A stretch of 34,256 nucleotides of DNA from a virus. Under the pieces are notes generated by a model. The model was given only the letters and a program-made list of their open reading frames with translations, ran no database searches and was not told the origin of the DNA. The position numbers and the translations under genes are program-made. This document shows positions 25,238 to 33,575 of the stretch, piece after piece (within the stretch, counting starts at the first letter, position 1; every line of letters begins with the position of its first letter). Location: positions 1 through 34,256 of the IMG/VR virus record IMGVR_UViG_3300013372_004188. One strand, 5' to 3'.

Positions 25238-25843
25238 ATGGCCTTACCAAAAGACGCTCAAGAAGCTATAAATAAGCAATCTGGTAAATTGCTAAGAAAT
25301 GATTTTGAAAGAATTGCGAGAATGAAATTTGAACAAATCAAAAGAGAAATGATAAAAGAATTCCTAAATCATCCCGTAACGAAAGAAATCAAAGAAGGCC
25401 CAGACGCTCAGAATGTTAGCAATACTTTAGGCGGTTACGGCAATCTATTTTCTTATATTGGATTTTATGAAGGAGAAGACCCCGTAGAACCAATTTTAGC
25501 AGAGTTCGAAAAAAGTACAATAGTTTTCTCTAGGCTTGTGGATGGAGGCGCAGTTTGGAATATATATATACCAGCAAAAGAAGACATATGGGAAGTCACT
25601 CCAATGCCTTGGGCAGAAGGTAGAAGCTGGGCCAAAGGAATAGAAACTGGTATTTCTGGACTTGGAGAGTATTTTTATACCTTGCGTGGAGGATTGCAAA
25701 ATTCACGTTCTGAAACTGCTGTGCAAGTTAAATCAAAATTACGCGGAAAAAGTAGATTTAAAAATGTAAAATACATAACAGAGATTTTGAACAAGTACGA
25801 AAAAAAATTTTCTCAATTAGATGAAGCCTCAATATCAACATAA
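25238..25843 (+). CDS. HK97 gp10-like tail completion protein candidate
   Basis: The 201-residue protein opens with a long amphipathic helix (ARMKFEQIKREMIKEFLNHP), then a glycine-containing strand region (NTLGGYGNLFSYIGFYEG) and beta strands with MPWAEGRSWAKGIETGISGL and FYTLRGGLQNSRS. The helix, then GYGNLFSYIGF and the RGGLQ turn, fit the general shape of HK97 gp10/lambda-like tail completion proteins. It begins 3 bases after the connector candidate and overlaps the next gene by 23 bases. The assignment is moderate and largely positional. Confidence 0.5.
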   Translation: MALPKDAQEAINKQSGKLLRNDFERIARMKFEQIKREMIKEFLNHPVTKEIKEGPDAQNVSNTLGGYGNLFSYIGFYEGEDPVEPILAEFEKSTIVFSRLVDGGAVWNIYIPAKEDIWEVTPMPWAEGRSWAKGIETGISGLGEYFYTLRGGLQNSRSETAVQVKSKLRGKSRFKNVKYITEILNKYEKKFSQLDEASIST

Positions 25844-26660
25844 TATCACAACCTCATTTGCTTTATGGCTTGACCATCATTTGTTAGACAAGGGAGAGGC
25901 TTATACAAATAAAACTGGTAAGCTCTACTATTACTCAGATCCTAGAGTATCAAGCACTTATAAAGTTTTTGGTAGCCCACACAAACAGTGGGTTTTCGAT
26001 TCAAGTATAACTGGCGCAACTATCCCAAGTGGGGTTTATGTAAGCGGAGTTTTTAAAAATAGAAATAACGGAGTTGTTTTAGACTTTATAAATGGAAGAG
26101 CTTTAGTAAGTGGAACAACAACAGGCGTTAACGTAACTGGCTCTTATTCGGTTAAAGATTTTAATATATATCTCTCAAACGAAAACGAAGAAGATTTAAT
26201 ATTAGAAAACAATATAGAAGCAAATTCCAAGTTTCCTCAAACTGGGACTTACATTGCCCCATATGACGAGTCTTTCCCTGCAATTTACGTTTTATCTGAT
26301 GGTAACAAAAACACTCCTTTCGCGTTTGGAGGAGAAGATGAAACTAGATCTTTAATGAGGGCTGTAGTTTTTGCCGAAAGTTCTTATCAACTTGATGGAG
26401 TTTTATCTTTATTTTCTGATTCAACTCAAAAAGTATTTAAATTAAAAGATTTCACAGACTTTCCGATAACGGAGTATGGCGATATAAAATCTGGTGTTTA
26501 TTCGTTTGACGATTACTATACTAATCCAGATATCACAACAGAATTATACATAGATGACGTTACTGCATCAAAGCTTAGAGACCGATCAAAATTAAGCTCA
26601 AAAGCTTACGTTGGATTTCTAGATTTTGAGATTATTAAATACCGCTACCCAAGAGTTTAG
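25821..26660 (+). CDS. tail terminator or neck protein candidate
   Basis: The 279-residue protein has no motif I recognise. It is rich in Tyr, Asp, Ser and beta strands (HKQWVFDSSITGATIPSGVY, VFKNRNNGVVLDFINGRALV), with a helical-looking region near ETRSLMRAVVFAESSYQLDG and a strand-rich end (YVGFLDFEIIKYRYPRV). It is just upstream of the probable major tail protein, where terminator or neck proteins normally are. It starts inside the preceding gene, and its end is followed by a promoter-like element, so the major tail gene probably has extra transcription of its own. Confidence 0.45.
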   Translation: MKPQYQHNITTSFALWLDHHLLDKGEAYTNKTGKLYYYSDPRVSSTYKVFGSPHKQWVFDSSITGATIPSGVYVSGVFKNRNNGVVLDFINGRALVSGTTTGVNVTGSYSVKDFNIYLSNENEEDLILENNIEANSKFPQTGTYIAPYDESFPAIYVLSDGNKNTPFAFGGEDETRSLMRAVVFAESSYQLDGVLSLFSDSTQKVFKLKDFTDFPITEYGDIKSGVYSFDDYYTNPDITTELYIDDVTASKLRDRSKLSSKAYVGFLDFEIIKYRYPRV

Positions 26661-26668
26661 CGTTCCAT

Positions 26669-26692
26669 TTAGATATAAAAAAATGTAAAGTA
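26669..26692 (+). promoter_or_regulatory. repeated promoter-like element, copy 2
   Basis: The sequence is TTAGATATAAAAA followed by AATGTAAAGTA, almost identical to copy 1 at 24756-24778. It sits 21 bases before the start of the probable major tail protein gene. The match is clearly longer than expected by chance even in AT-rich DNA. It may be a late promoter giving high expression of the most abundant tail protein. Promoter function is inferred. Confidence 0.55.
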
Positions 26693-26713
26693 TTTCAAAC
26701 CTTCTTTTAAATT

Positions 26714-27835
26714 ATGCCACGCAATAGAGTCATTTATCAATCAGAGGCGCTTTTCGTTGGTACTGGGAATATCGCTACCAATGCGAACCATACCGCAGCA
26801 GATATCGCCCAACTTCACCGCGTTCAATCAGCCAATTATGGCTTCTCGGTTTCTCGCCAGAATATCAATCAATTTGGTAATCTTGCTCGTATCGACTCCA
26901 TTATTATGGAGGCTCCCACTGTAAATCTCGATTTTACATATTACCTGCACGACGGTACAAACGAAAGACTTTTAGGTTTTGCTACTGGTGCAACATTAAG
27001 CGCCGCTCCTTCTTTTATCAGCGGTCTTATTGATACAACAAACGTAGGAACTCTTTCTGGTAGAAATTTCCACATCTTTACTGCTCCAGAAGGTGTTGAC
27101 GCCAATGGATTGACCACTGGTGCCGCCAATATGACTGGCACAACAGCCAGTACTATTTCAATTGGCAACGGCTTCGTAACAAACTATTCAGTTGAAGCTG
27201 CTGTAGGAGCAATTCCAACAGTTTCAGTTGGAGTAGAAGGTCTAAACATCAATGTTTGCGAAGGAAGAACAGGTCTTAATCCTGCACTCTCAATCGAAAC
27301 ATCTATAACAGGAACAAACAGCTTTTCTCTTCCTGCTCCTGTAACTGGAAACGTTCAAGTAGCCGCTCTTCGCCCTGGTGACATTACTCTTACCTTGCAA
27401 GAAGGAATTCTCACAGACCTTCCAACAGGTATTGATAATGCTAGCAACACAGCTGCCCACATTCAATCTTTCTCAATTGAAGTTCCAATCGGACGCTCAA
27501 CACTTCAGCGTCTTGGCAGCAACTTCGGTTATGCAAAGGTCATTGACTTCCCTGTCGAAGTTACAGTTAACGTATCCGCAACAGTTGCGGACTTGAAAGC
27601 TGCTGGAGATCTTAGCTCTATCATCACAAGCGATGCTGATAAAACCCTTACATTCCAATTTAAGGACGCTACTGGTGGAAGCAGGATGGTTTATCAAGTA
27701 AAAGGATGCAAGATCACCAGCGAAAACTTCTCAAGCTCAATTGGCGACAATAAATCAGTTGATCTGGTATTCACTACTCAGATCGGTGGCATTGGCGACA
27801 CCACAAACGGTGTGTTCGTAGCTGTTGCCCCATAA
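26714..27835 (+). CDS. probable major tail (tube) protein
   Basis: This 373-residue protein is the best candidate for the tube subunit. It has the tube-like beta sandwich pattern and is the last of the plus-strand neck/tail genes. Unlike its neighbours it uses many G/C-ending codons (such as CGC, CTC, GGC, AAG) and has a private promoter-like element and a strong terminator, all signs of very high expression. It is a full-length paralogue of 13246-14403 (MPRNRVIYQSEALFVGTGN against MPRQYISYEMEAIFAGPSG) and more distantly of 15371-16150. There is no Shine-Dalgarno; the leader is TTTTAAATT. It could instead be another virion protein, but this is the most likely reading. Confidence 0.72.
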   Translation: MPRNRVIYQSEALFVGTGNIATNANHTAADIAQLHRVQSANYGFSVSRQNINQFGNLARIDSIIMEAPTVNLDFTYYLHDGTNERLLGFATGATLSAAPSFISGLIDTTNVGTLSGRNFHIFTAPEGVDANGLTTGAANMTGTTASTISIGNGFVTNYSVEAAVGAIPTVSVGVEGLNINVCEGRTGLNPALSIETSITGTNSFSLPAPVTGNVQVAALRPGDITLTLQEGILTDLPTGIDNASNTAAHIQSFSIEVPIGRSTLQRLGSNFGYAKVIDFPVEVTVNVSATVADLKAAGDLSSIITSDADKTLTFQFKDATGGSRMVYQVKGCKITSENFSSSIGDNKSVDLVFTTQIGGIGDTTNGVFVAVAP

Positions 27836-27860
27836 TAAAACGACACAAATAAAATAAACT

Positions 27861-27890
27861 AAAAACCCCCGAGAAATCGGGGGTTTTTTT
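27861..27890. terminator. bidirectional Rho-independent terminator
   Basis: A 7-base-pair GC stem (CCCCCGA/TCGGGGG) closes a GAAA tetraloop, with five A on the left and seven T on the right, so it works on both strands. It sits between the convergent major tail gene and the minus-strand zinc-ribbon gene, whose stop codon overlaps its T tract. Confidence 0.95.
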
Positions 27891-28683
27891 ATGGCTCCAT
27901 TATGCCATTTAATCGTTTTTGTCTTACGTTAACTGTATTATCGTCTCTTCTTGATACAAAAAATTGATATCCTTTAAAAACAAAGTTTTTAACAGTTTTT
28001 TGATCTGTTATTTCCTTTGCAGTTGAGCGAATTAAACCATGAAATTTATTTTTTTCTTCTTCCGATAAAAAATCAATGAATTTTTTCTTTTCTAAAAATA
28101 ACTCTATTTCAATAGATCCGTCTTCTTTTTTTAATGCGGTATATTTAATATCTTTATAAGTAAAAATATATGGTTTTATAGTTTTTATTAGCTTATATCC
28201 TTTTTCAACCTGTTCACTTGTTCCATTAGTAGCATTTGGATTAACCGCTACAGATTCAACTATTCCTTTATGAGCAGCCTCTTCAGCTAACTTCATCATT
28301 TCTAAACGTTCATTTTCTGGAAATTTTGTAATATCAAATTTTGGAGTAGGGACTTGATTAACTAATCGCAATCCTGTATTTTCTCCCCACTTATCCATAG
28401 GACATGTAGCTTTTTCTAAATGAGCCTTTTTTTCCATGAAACATCCACACTTCAAACATCTTTTGTCTCTAAAAAATTCACAAGACTCACATATAGATAA
28501 TCTATTAAAAACTTTTTCAGCATTAGCTAAAAATCCATCTCCTGCAACAACCCCTTTTCCGCTTAACCAAATTTGTTTAGCTAAATTTCTTCCCATCTGA
28601 AAAACAGAGGGAAATTTAGAAACGTCTTCTGTTGCTAGATCTTGTTTAGCTTTTTCTATTTTTTGAGAAATTTCTTGATTCAT
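27889..28683 (-). CDS. zinc-ribbon protein (DUF6171-like) with C-terminal extension
   Basis: Residues 62-99 hold a metal-binding ribbon with cysteines at 65, 68, 76, 79, 81 and 94 (ICESCEFF, CLKCGCFMEKKAHLEKATCP, MDKW). It is closely related to the 71-residue protein at 8985-9200, including the helix before it. Residues 100-264 are an extra part absent from the small copy, predicted alpha/beta (YKLIKTIKPYIFTYKDIKYT, IDFLSEEEKNKFHGLIRSTA, NFVFKGYQFFVSRRDDNTV). It is the last gene of the right-hand minus operon, in a one-base overlap with the cysteine-rich protein gene. The function is unknown; the repeated pairing with a surface-protein gene suggests an assembly role. Confidence 0.7.
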   Translation of the reverse strand: MNQEISQKIEKAKQDLATEDVSKFPSVFQMGRNLAKQIWLSGKGVVAGDGFLANAEKVFNRLSICESCEFFRDKRCLKCGCFMEKKAHLEKATCPMDKWGENTGLRLVNQVPTPKFDITKFPENERLEMMKLAEEAAHKGIVESVAVNPNATNGTSEQVEKGYKLIKTIKPYIFTYKDIKYTALKKEDGSIEIELFLEKKKFIDFLSEEEKNKFHGLIRSTAKEITDQKTVKNFVFKGYQFFVSRRDDNTVNVRQKRLNGIMEP

Positions 28684-29657
28684 TATGTGCAGGTTCCTTT
28701 AACATCAGTGCAATTTGCGTAACAATATGTATAACAAGTATCGCATCCTCCTGGACTGCAATTTTCACTATTAGGTGGATCGCATGAATAATCGTATCCA
28801 CAAGCATATCCAGGATCACCTGGAGAACACTCTCCTCTGCAACAATTGCTAACAGGATTACCTGGAGGGTCATCGCAACAAGTTATGCCATCTCCGCTAC
28901 AGTCAAAACAGCAACAAGCTTCTGTTTGAGTATACCCGCCAGGATCGCAACTGCATCCGCCAGGACTACAATCGCATTCATAGCTTGTCGTATTATCTTT
29001 ATAAGTATACAAAGCAACCCACGGTCCTTTTACAGAACCGCCTGGACCATCTATTTCAACTTTATACCACCCAGCTTTACCCCAAGCATTAGTTGTTCCA
29101 CCAGTATATTGCGAAACTTGAGCTGTGTTTGTTCCTCCAGATGGTCCATTAAAATATACCAAATATTCTTGTCCTTTCAACGACATGGCAATAGCAGGGG
29201 CGGTAAGATACGGATCAGTGCCGTGAGCGGTAAGGGGCATTATTCCAGAATAGATTAAAGTTTGATAAGTATCTCCACAATAATTTCCAGAAGTACAATT
29301 TCCACTTGGAGACATATATACTCTATAAGCAACTTTATTTTCTTCAAACCAATCATATACGCCATGATCATACCAATTAACAGTAGTGGTATTAACCCAT
29401 CCGCTGTAAGCATTTGTTCCAGTTGTCATTTCAAACATTAATCTAAACGCATTACCAGATGCACAAGTTAAAGAACATGCTTGTGGCGATCCGCATTGAC
29501 AGCCTGCGCCACCAGTATTAGATGTAAAACCAGGAGGAGAATAGCCTGTAGATTGCTGTATCCTTATATAAGGAGGATTATAATCTTTTAAAGTTCTCTT
29601 GCTTAATTGTCTATTAACAAGATTTCTATATTTTCCTCCTCTTCTATATTTTGCCAT
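28683..29657 (-). CDS. cysteine-rich probable virion surface protein
   Basis: The 324-residue protein starts with a basic N-terminus (KYRRGGKYRNLVNRQLSKRT). A beta-rich middle has FRLMFEMTTGTNAYSGWVNT and KGQEYLVYFNGPSGGTNTAQ. The last about 100 residues carry 21 cysteines in short runs (CDCSPGGCSCDPGG, ACCCFDC, CCRGEC), out of 27 in the whole protein. Many aspartates and glycines sit between them, so either disulfides or bound metal could stabilise it. I know of no family match. It lies in a fibre cluster next to a sulfotransferase and is followed by a zinc ribbon, so it is probably a receptor-binding or decorating protein. Confidence 0.6.
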   Translation of the reverse strand: MAKYRRGGKYRNLVNRQLSKRTLKDYNPPYIRIQQSTGYSPPGFTSNTGGAGCQCGSPQACSLTCASGNAFRLMFEMTTGTNAYSGWVNTTTVNWYDHGVYDWFEENKVAYRVYMSPSGNCTSGNYCGDTYQTLIYSGIMPLTAHGTDPYLTAPAIAMSLKGQEYLVYFNGPSGGTNTAQVSQYTGGTTNAWGKAGWYKVEIDGPGGSVKGPWVALYTYKDNTTSYECDCSPGGCSCDPGGYTQTEACCCFDCSGDGITCCDDPPGNPVSNCCRGECSPGDPGYACGYDYSCDPPNSENCSPGGCDTCYTYCYANCTDVKGTCT

Positions 29658-29659
29658 AA

Positions 29660-30364
29660 TTATAAATCCTTATTATAACCAAATAAATCAAAATCTTGTT
29701 TGTAAAAATTATAAACTAAATCTTTAGTTTCTGCGTCGTAATATTGAGCTATATTTTTGTCATAATTTCCTTCGCGAGCATGAATGTTCATAATATTTAT
29801 ATTAGCTCTTTGTCTGCAAAAATCCAAACAATCTTGCATTTCTGTTTCTAATTTATATATTTTATCAATAGAGTTTAAAGTACCGTTTTCATCTAGTAAA
29901 AAACTGTTTTGAGTTTCTAAATGCCCGTCAAACCTTTGAATTCTTTGAAGTTTTGGCAAATTTAATTGAGTTTGGACAAAAAGCGGAAACGTTGGACATT
30001 CTTCTCTTATATTAGTTAATAAATGATTATATTGAGCAATATACAATGCAAAAAAATATTCTGATATTAATCTATGATAAGGATTTCTAACTATAGAAAA
30101 TTTAAATGCATTGTTGAAAAAATTTGAATCAAGTAATTTTTTCAATTCTATCAAAGTGAAATGCTGCATATTTTTTGCAGAGCAAATCAATCTTTCTTCT
30201 TCTGAAAAATTATTAAAAATTAAATCTTTAATATTTTCTTCAGTTTTTCTATTTGTTGTATAGAAATTATTTTTGCGAGACATGTCCAACATTTTTTCAA
30301 CAGAAGTTCCTCCTGTTTTGGGAATGTGAATAAAAATAACATTAAAATTTTTACTTATAGGCAT
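29660..30364 (-). CDS. sulfotransferase (carbohydrate sulfotransferase-like)
   Basis: It probably transfers sulfate from PAPS to a sugar. The PAPS 5'-phosphosulfate loop HIPKTGGTS is at residues 13-21 and the 3'-phosphate motif FSIVRNPYHRLISEY at 89-103, both almost ideal for the Sulfotransfer_2 type; H68 may be the conserved histidine of the family. The C-terminus (QYYDAETKDLVYNFYKQDFD) has the usual family helix ending in FGY. There is no signal or membrane segment, so it acts in the host cytoplasm. Its stop lies 2 bases before the cysteine-rich gene and its start overlaps the GT8 gene by 10 bases, so the substrate is likely a glycan made by that enzyme. Confidence 0.87.
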   Translation of the reverse strand: MPISKNFNVIFIHIPKTGGTSVEKMLDMSRKNNFYTTNRKTEENIKDLIFNNFSEEERLICSAKNMQHFTLIELKKLLDSNFFNNAFKFSIVRNPYHRLISEYFFALYIAQYNHLLTNIREECPTFPLFVQTQLNLPKLQRIQRFDGHLETQNSFLLDENGTLNSIDKIYKLETEMQDCLDFCRQRANINIMNIHAREGNYDKNIAQYYDAETKDLVYNFYKQDFDLFGYNKDL

Positions 30365-31401
30365 AAATTATTTTTATTTAAAAAATTTTCTATATAAACT
30401 TTTTTACTACTGGCGAACAAAGCTAATCCAATAAAATGAATAAGATAGTAACTATCATTCAAAGTTTCAACCGCATTTTTCTCTGGTTCGATTTCTTCGT
30501 TTTTTTCTACAGTGTATAAAAATTTACCGTTGTGTTTTCTAACATATCCAATAGGAGGAATATTTTCTGCGGGACCATTTAAATTAATTCGTTTAATTGG
30601 TCCAATGTTAATAAATCTACATATATTATTAATGATAGTTCTTTCACATAAATTATTAAATATGAAATAAAAATTCATAAAAGACTGCTCAAAAAAATAC
30701 TCTCCAGGCCAAACTTCACTTAGCCAAATCACATTAGAAAAATGAGCGTTCATTCTTTTTGAATTACAAAAATAAAATTGACCAGCATTAAATGGGGTAG
30801 GCTTTGTCGCTTCTATAAAATCAGACTGCTCTTGCGTCATATAATCCAAATTCCAAAAAACTGCCCTATGACTCCAAACTTTATAATTTAAAGATGGATT
30901 GCAAGCTACCTGTAAATATTCTGGGTTATATTCAGCCGCAAAAATATGATTTAAGTTTGCAGTAGAAATTATATCGCAATCTAAAAACAAGATATTTTTA
31001 TATTCATTTATTTTTGCATATTTGAATATTTTTAATTTTTTCATTGACGCGGCAACTCCATCAACTGGTCTAGGCAAAAGAAAAAAATCAAAATTGAAAT
31101 TTTGTAAAATTTGGAAACTTTTTATTTTATCTACAAAGCTTTCTTCAGTTATAAATAATAAATCAAATGTTTTAAACTCAGCAAATTTATGAATGCTTTT
31201 TAAGCAAATTTCTAATAAGTCTAAATAAGATTCTTCTTTAAATATTGTAAAATAAACTAAATTTTTTTCTCCAATTGGAGTTGAAGATTCATTCAAAGCT
31301 TTTGAAATTTTATTTTTCAAATGTTGCAAAATTAATTCTTTATCAGAATTTGAATTTGCGTATATTGATACATTTTGACGAATTAAATGATTAATTGCCA
31401 T
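30355..31401 (-). CDS. GT8-like glycosyltransferase
   Basis: The 348-residue protein has the GT-A/GT8 layout. NILFLDCDII (137-146) contains the DxD (D141, D143) that binds the metal and nucleotide-sugar. KPTPFNAGQFYFCNSKRM holds the GT8-type FNAG. HFIGLALF near the C-terminus corresponds to the HFxG motif. The first 45 residues are an extra helical part. Because retaining GT8 enzymes include glycogenin-like and LPS glucosyl/galactosyltransferases, the sugar cannot be told. It lies between a fibre-associated small protein and the sulfotransferase, overlapping both by about 10 bases. Confidence 0.8.
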   Translation of the reverse strand: MAINHLIRQNVSIYANSNSDKELILQHLKNKISKALNESSTPIGEKNLVYFTIFKEESYLDLLEICLKSIHKFAEFKTFDLLFITEESFVDKIKSFQILQNFNFDFFLLPRPVDGVAASMKKLKIFKYAKINEYKNILFLDCDIISTANLNHIFAAEYNPEYLQVACNPSLNYKVWSHRAVFWNLDYMTQEQSDFIEATKPTPFNAGQFYFCNSKRMNAHFSNVIWLSEVWPGEYFFEQSFMNFYFIFNNLCERTIINNICRFINIGPIKRINLNGPAENIPPIGYVRKHNGKFLYTVEKNEEIEPEKNAVETLNDSYYLIHFIGLALFASSKKVYIENFLNKNNLCL

Positions 31402-31708
31402 TTGAAATTCTCCAATTTTTTATTTCTTCGTCCCATTCATAATCACCAGGAAGAATTGGGAAAGGAACCGGAGGCTTCCATTCATAATTAGAATCTAAAG
31501 CCCACGAAGGAAATGGTTGAGGTTCAACAAAAACATCTAATTCTTGATGATAAAAATTTCCCATATTAGCTCTTGGTTTTTTAGCGATAACTGGATACTC
31601 GCCTAATTTATATGAATTAGCGTCTGGCAAAGAATTTATAAATTCTTGATCTGCTACTATAACATTTTCAACAATGTTATTTGAATTTAATTTTGCGTAA
31701 ATAGCCAT
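31391..31708 (-). CDS. small fibre-associated phage protein
   Basis: The 105-residue protein has the recurring pattern of a small protein common next to tail-fibre genes in aquatic phages: MAIYAKLNSNNIVENVIVAD at the start, then NFYHQELDVF, PFPSWALDSNYEWKPPVPFP and YEWDEEIKNWR. The W-x-P-P-x-P-F-P and YxWDE features point to a fibre chaperone or attachment role, but no function is established that I know of. It begins in a TAATG overlap with the glycine-rich fibre gene. Confidence 0.65.
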   Translation of the reverse strand: MAIYAKLNSNNIVENVIVADQEFINSLPDANSYKLGEYPVIAKKPRANMGNFYHQELDVFVEPQPFPSWALDSNYEWKPPVPFPILPGDYEWDEEIKNWRISNGN

Positions 31709-33195
31709 TAGTATCCAACATCAGTTGCTACTGGATTTCCAGTACAATAAGCAACTATTACTAAGCCTTTGTAACCAGCACCGCCACCACCACCACCTTT
31801 GCCACCACCACCACCACCACAGCCAAACCAAGTTGCTGCACCACCTAATCCTGCTGGATAAGCATAATAATCTTGTCCCCAAGCATTGCTTCCATCTCCA
31901 GCGCCATTATCTACATTTCCACCTCCATAACCATAGCTATATCCTCCACCCCCACCTCCTGATGCAATTCTTGTAGTTGTTCCTGATAATCCAGTTCCTA
32001 CAAATTGATAATTATAATTACTGCTATTTACTATTTGGCCCTGTTTACCGTCAGAAACTGCGTTGCTAGCGCTGCTGAATGGTCCACCTCCTCCTCCTCC
32101 ATCTAAATCATTTGTAAAGCCAGAGTAACCTCCATATCCTTGGCCCGAATATTGAGTAACGTAAGAGGACAAAGTACTATAACTACCCCAAACATTATTA
32201 TTGTAACCAAAATAGTAACCACTAGTTAAAAATCCACTTACAGTAGTTCCTGGTACACGATAAGCAGAACCTCCTGCTCCTCCACCACCACCATTACCTC
32301 CACTTCTTCCTACGTTAGCATATGCGCCTCCACCTCCACCTCCTCTTCCCGTTAATCCAAAAGCAACAGAATTTCCACCATCATTGCCTTGAGCGGAACC
32401 TCCTCCATTCACTTCTCCTCCTCCAGCGCCAACTGTTATAGAATATGTTGTATTTTCTGCAACGTTAATCCCAATAGAATTGTCAGTAGATACACTTGTA
32501 AAACCAAAAAAATCTTGATAAAATTCATAATCAGTATTTGCATCTTGTTCTCCATAAGCACCAGTTCTACTAAAAATTGGAATAAATTGAATTCCTCCTC
32601 CACCACCTCCACCACCTCTGCTTTTCCCTCCGCTTCCTCCACCGCCCAAAACAAAACACCAAACTTTTTCTCCACGCGGAACTGTTGTTGTAACAAAATT
32701 TGCGCTATCTCTATAAACATGCATTTTCCATGCTCCATGTCTATTTTTCCAAATCATGGTATAATTACCGCCAGTTGCTTGTATAGAAGCTCTTGTTTTT
32801 ACTTCCATTGTTGGACCTTGAGTTCTATAAACAAATCCTCCAGCCGCTGTATATTCATAAACACCATAATAATAATATGATGTACCTGTAGTTAGACCTG
32901 TATCATGACCTTTAATGAGATTGGCACTTAAACCATTAGTGTCTCCAGATGCTAATAAAGTGAAAGTAGAATTATTTGAAGACCTGTAAATCATTGTTCT
33001 GCAATATGGATGAACATATCCTGGTCTTCTAGTAGCCAAAGCATAAGGAGACCCACTTACATAATCTCCTTGCACACTTATTTTTAATGAATTAAAATGT
33101 CTATTTGATACATAAATATAAGGTTCCGTTGGGTAAAGTGAATCTTTGCCACCAAGCAAACAATTCGATAATTTTTGAAAACCAACGCCTGGCAT
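31708..33195 (-). CDS. glycine-rich tail fibre/adhesin
   Basis: Residues about 22-134 look like an FN3-type domain (TGLTTGTSYYYYGVYEYT). From 165 on the protein fits the glycine-rich domain found in phage adhesins: TTVPRGEKVWCFVLGGGGSG opens it, then poly-glycine runs (GGGGGGGG at 194, many later) alternate with Tyr/Asn/Ser segments, and it closes with GYKGLVIVAYCTGNP, the standard final strand. Such domains form poly-glycine II bundles in phage S16 gp38-type adhesins, where loops bind the host receptor. It is followed by a small accessory protein and by GT8 and sulfotransferase genes. Confidence 0.8.
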   Translation of the reverse strand: MPGVGFQKLSNCLLGGKDSLYPTEPYIYVSNRHFNSLKISVQGDYVSGSPYALATRRPGYVHPYCRTMIYRSSNNSTFTLLASGDTNGLSANLIKGHDTGLTTGTSYYYYGVYEYTAAGGFVYRTQGPTMEVKTRASIQATGGNYTMIWKNRHGAWKMHVYRDSANFVTTTVPRGEKVWCFVLGGGGSGGKSRGGGGGGGGIQFIPIFSRTGAYGEQDANTDYEFYQDFFGFTSVSTDNSIGINVAENTTYSITVGAGGGEVNGGGSAQGNDGGNSVAFGLTGRGGGGGGAYANVGRSGGNGGGGGAGGSAYRVPGTTVSGFLTSGYYFGYNNNVWGSYSTLSSYVTQYSGQGYGGYSGFTNDLDGGGGGGPFSSASNAVSDGKQGQIVNSSNYNYQFVGTGLSGTTTRIASGGGGGGYSYGYGGGNVDNGAGDGSNAWGQDYYAYPAGLGGAATWFGCGGGGGGKGGGGGGAGYKGLVIVAYCTGNPVATDVGY

Positions 33196-33206
33196 AATGT
33201 TAATTT

Positions 33207-33536
33207 TTAAGAAATTTCTGCGCCAAATGCAATAAATCCAACATCAGTTGTACTGCCAGAAACTTTAATAGAATTTCCGCTTGCTAACGAAATGCCTAAA
33301 GTCATTATGATTGAATCATTTGCTGGAACAGTTGCTCCAGAAGCAATACAGTATTGATTTGCAATTGCAGTTGCACTTGTTGGCACGACATGAACTGCAA
33401 AAGATCTATTAGTTGCGCTAGAATTTGAAACAATAATCGAAGATACAACCGCGCCGCCCGATGTTGCATTTGTATAAAGGGCTGTCCCAGCTGTTGTTGT
33501 TGAAGCTGTTCCTAAAACTTTATATGTTAAAGCCAT
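33207..33536 (-). CDS. small virion-associated beta protein
   Basis: The 109-residue protein is nearly all Ala/Ser/Thr/Gly/Val with beta strands (YKVLGTASTTTAGTALYTNA, VVSSIIVSNSSATNRSFAVH, DSIIMTLGISLASGNSIKVS). This resembles small structural proteins of large phages that form a jelly-roll-like domain at fibre bases, but I know no named family. It lies 11 bases upstream of the glycine-rich fibre gene and 39 bases downstream of the GTSG-repeat gene. A GGAT before the ATG is a weak ribosome site. Confidence 0.55.
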   Translation of the reverse strand: MALTYKVLGTASTTTAGTALYTNATSGGAVVSSIIVSNSSATNRSFAVHVVPTSATAIANQYCIASGATVPANDSIIMTLGISLASGNSIKVSGSTTDVGFIAFGAEIS

Positions 33537-33575
33537 AAGTTTATCCTATTTTAAGATTCGTTGTAAGTTTTTCTA

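Noticed and set aside
31725-31976. Histidine-rich plus-strand open frame
   Set aside because: It is the reverse of poly-glycine codons in the glycine-rich fibre gene.
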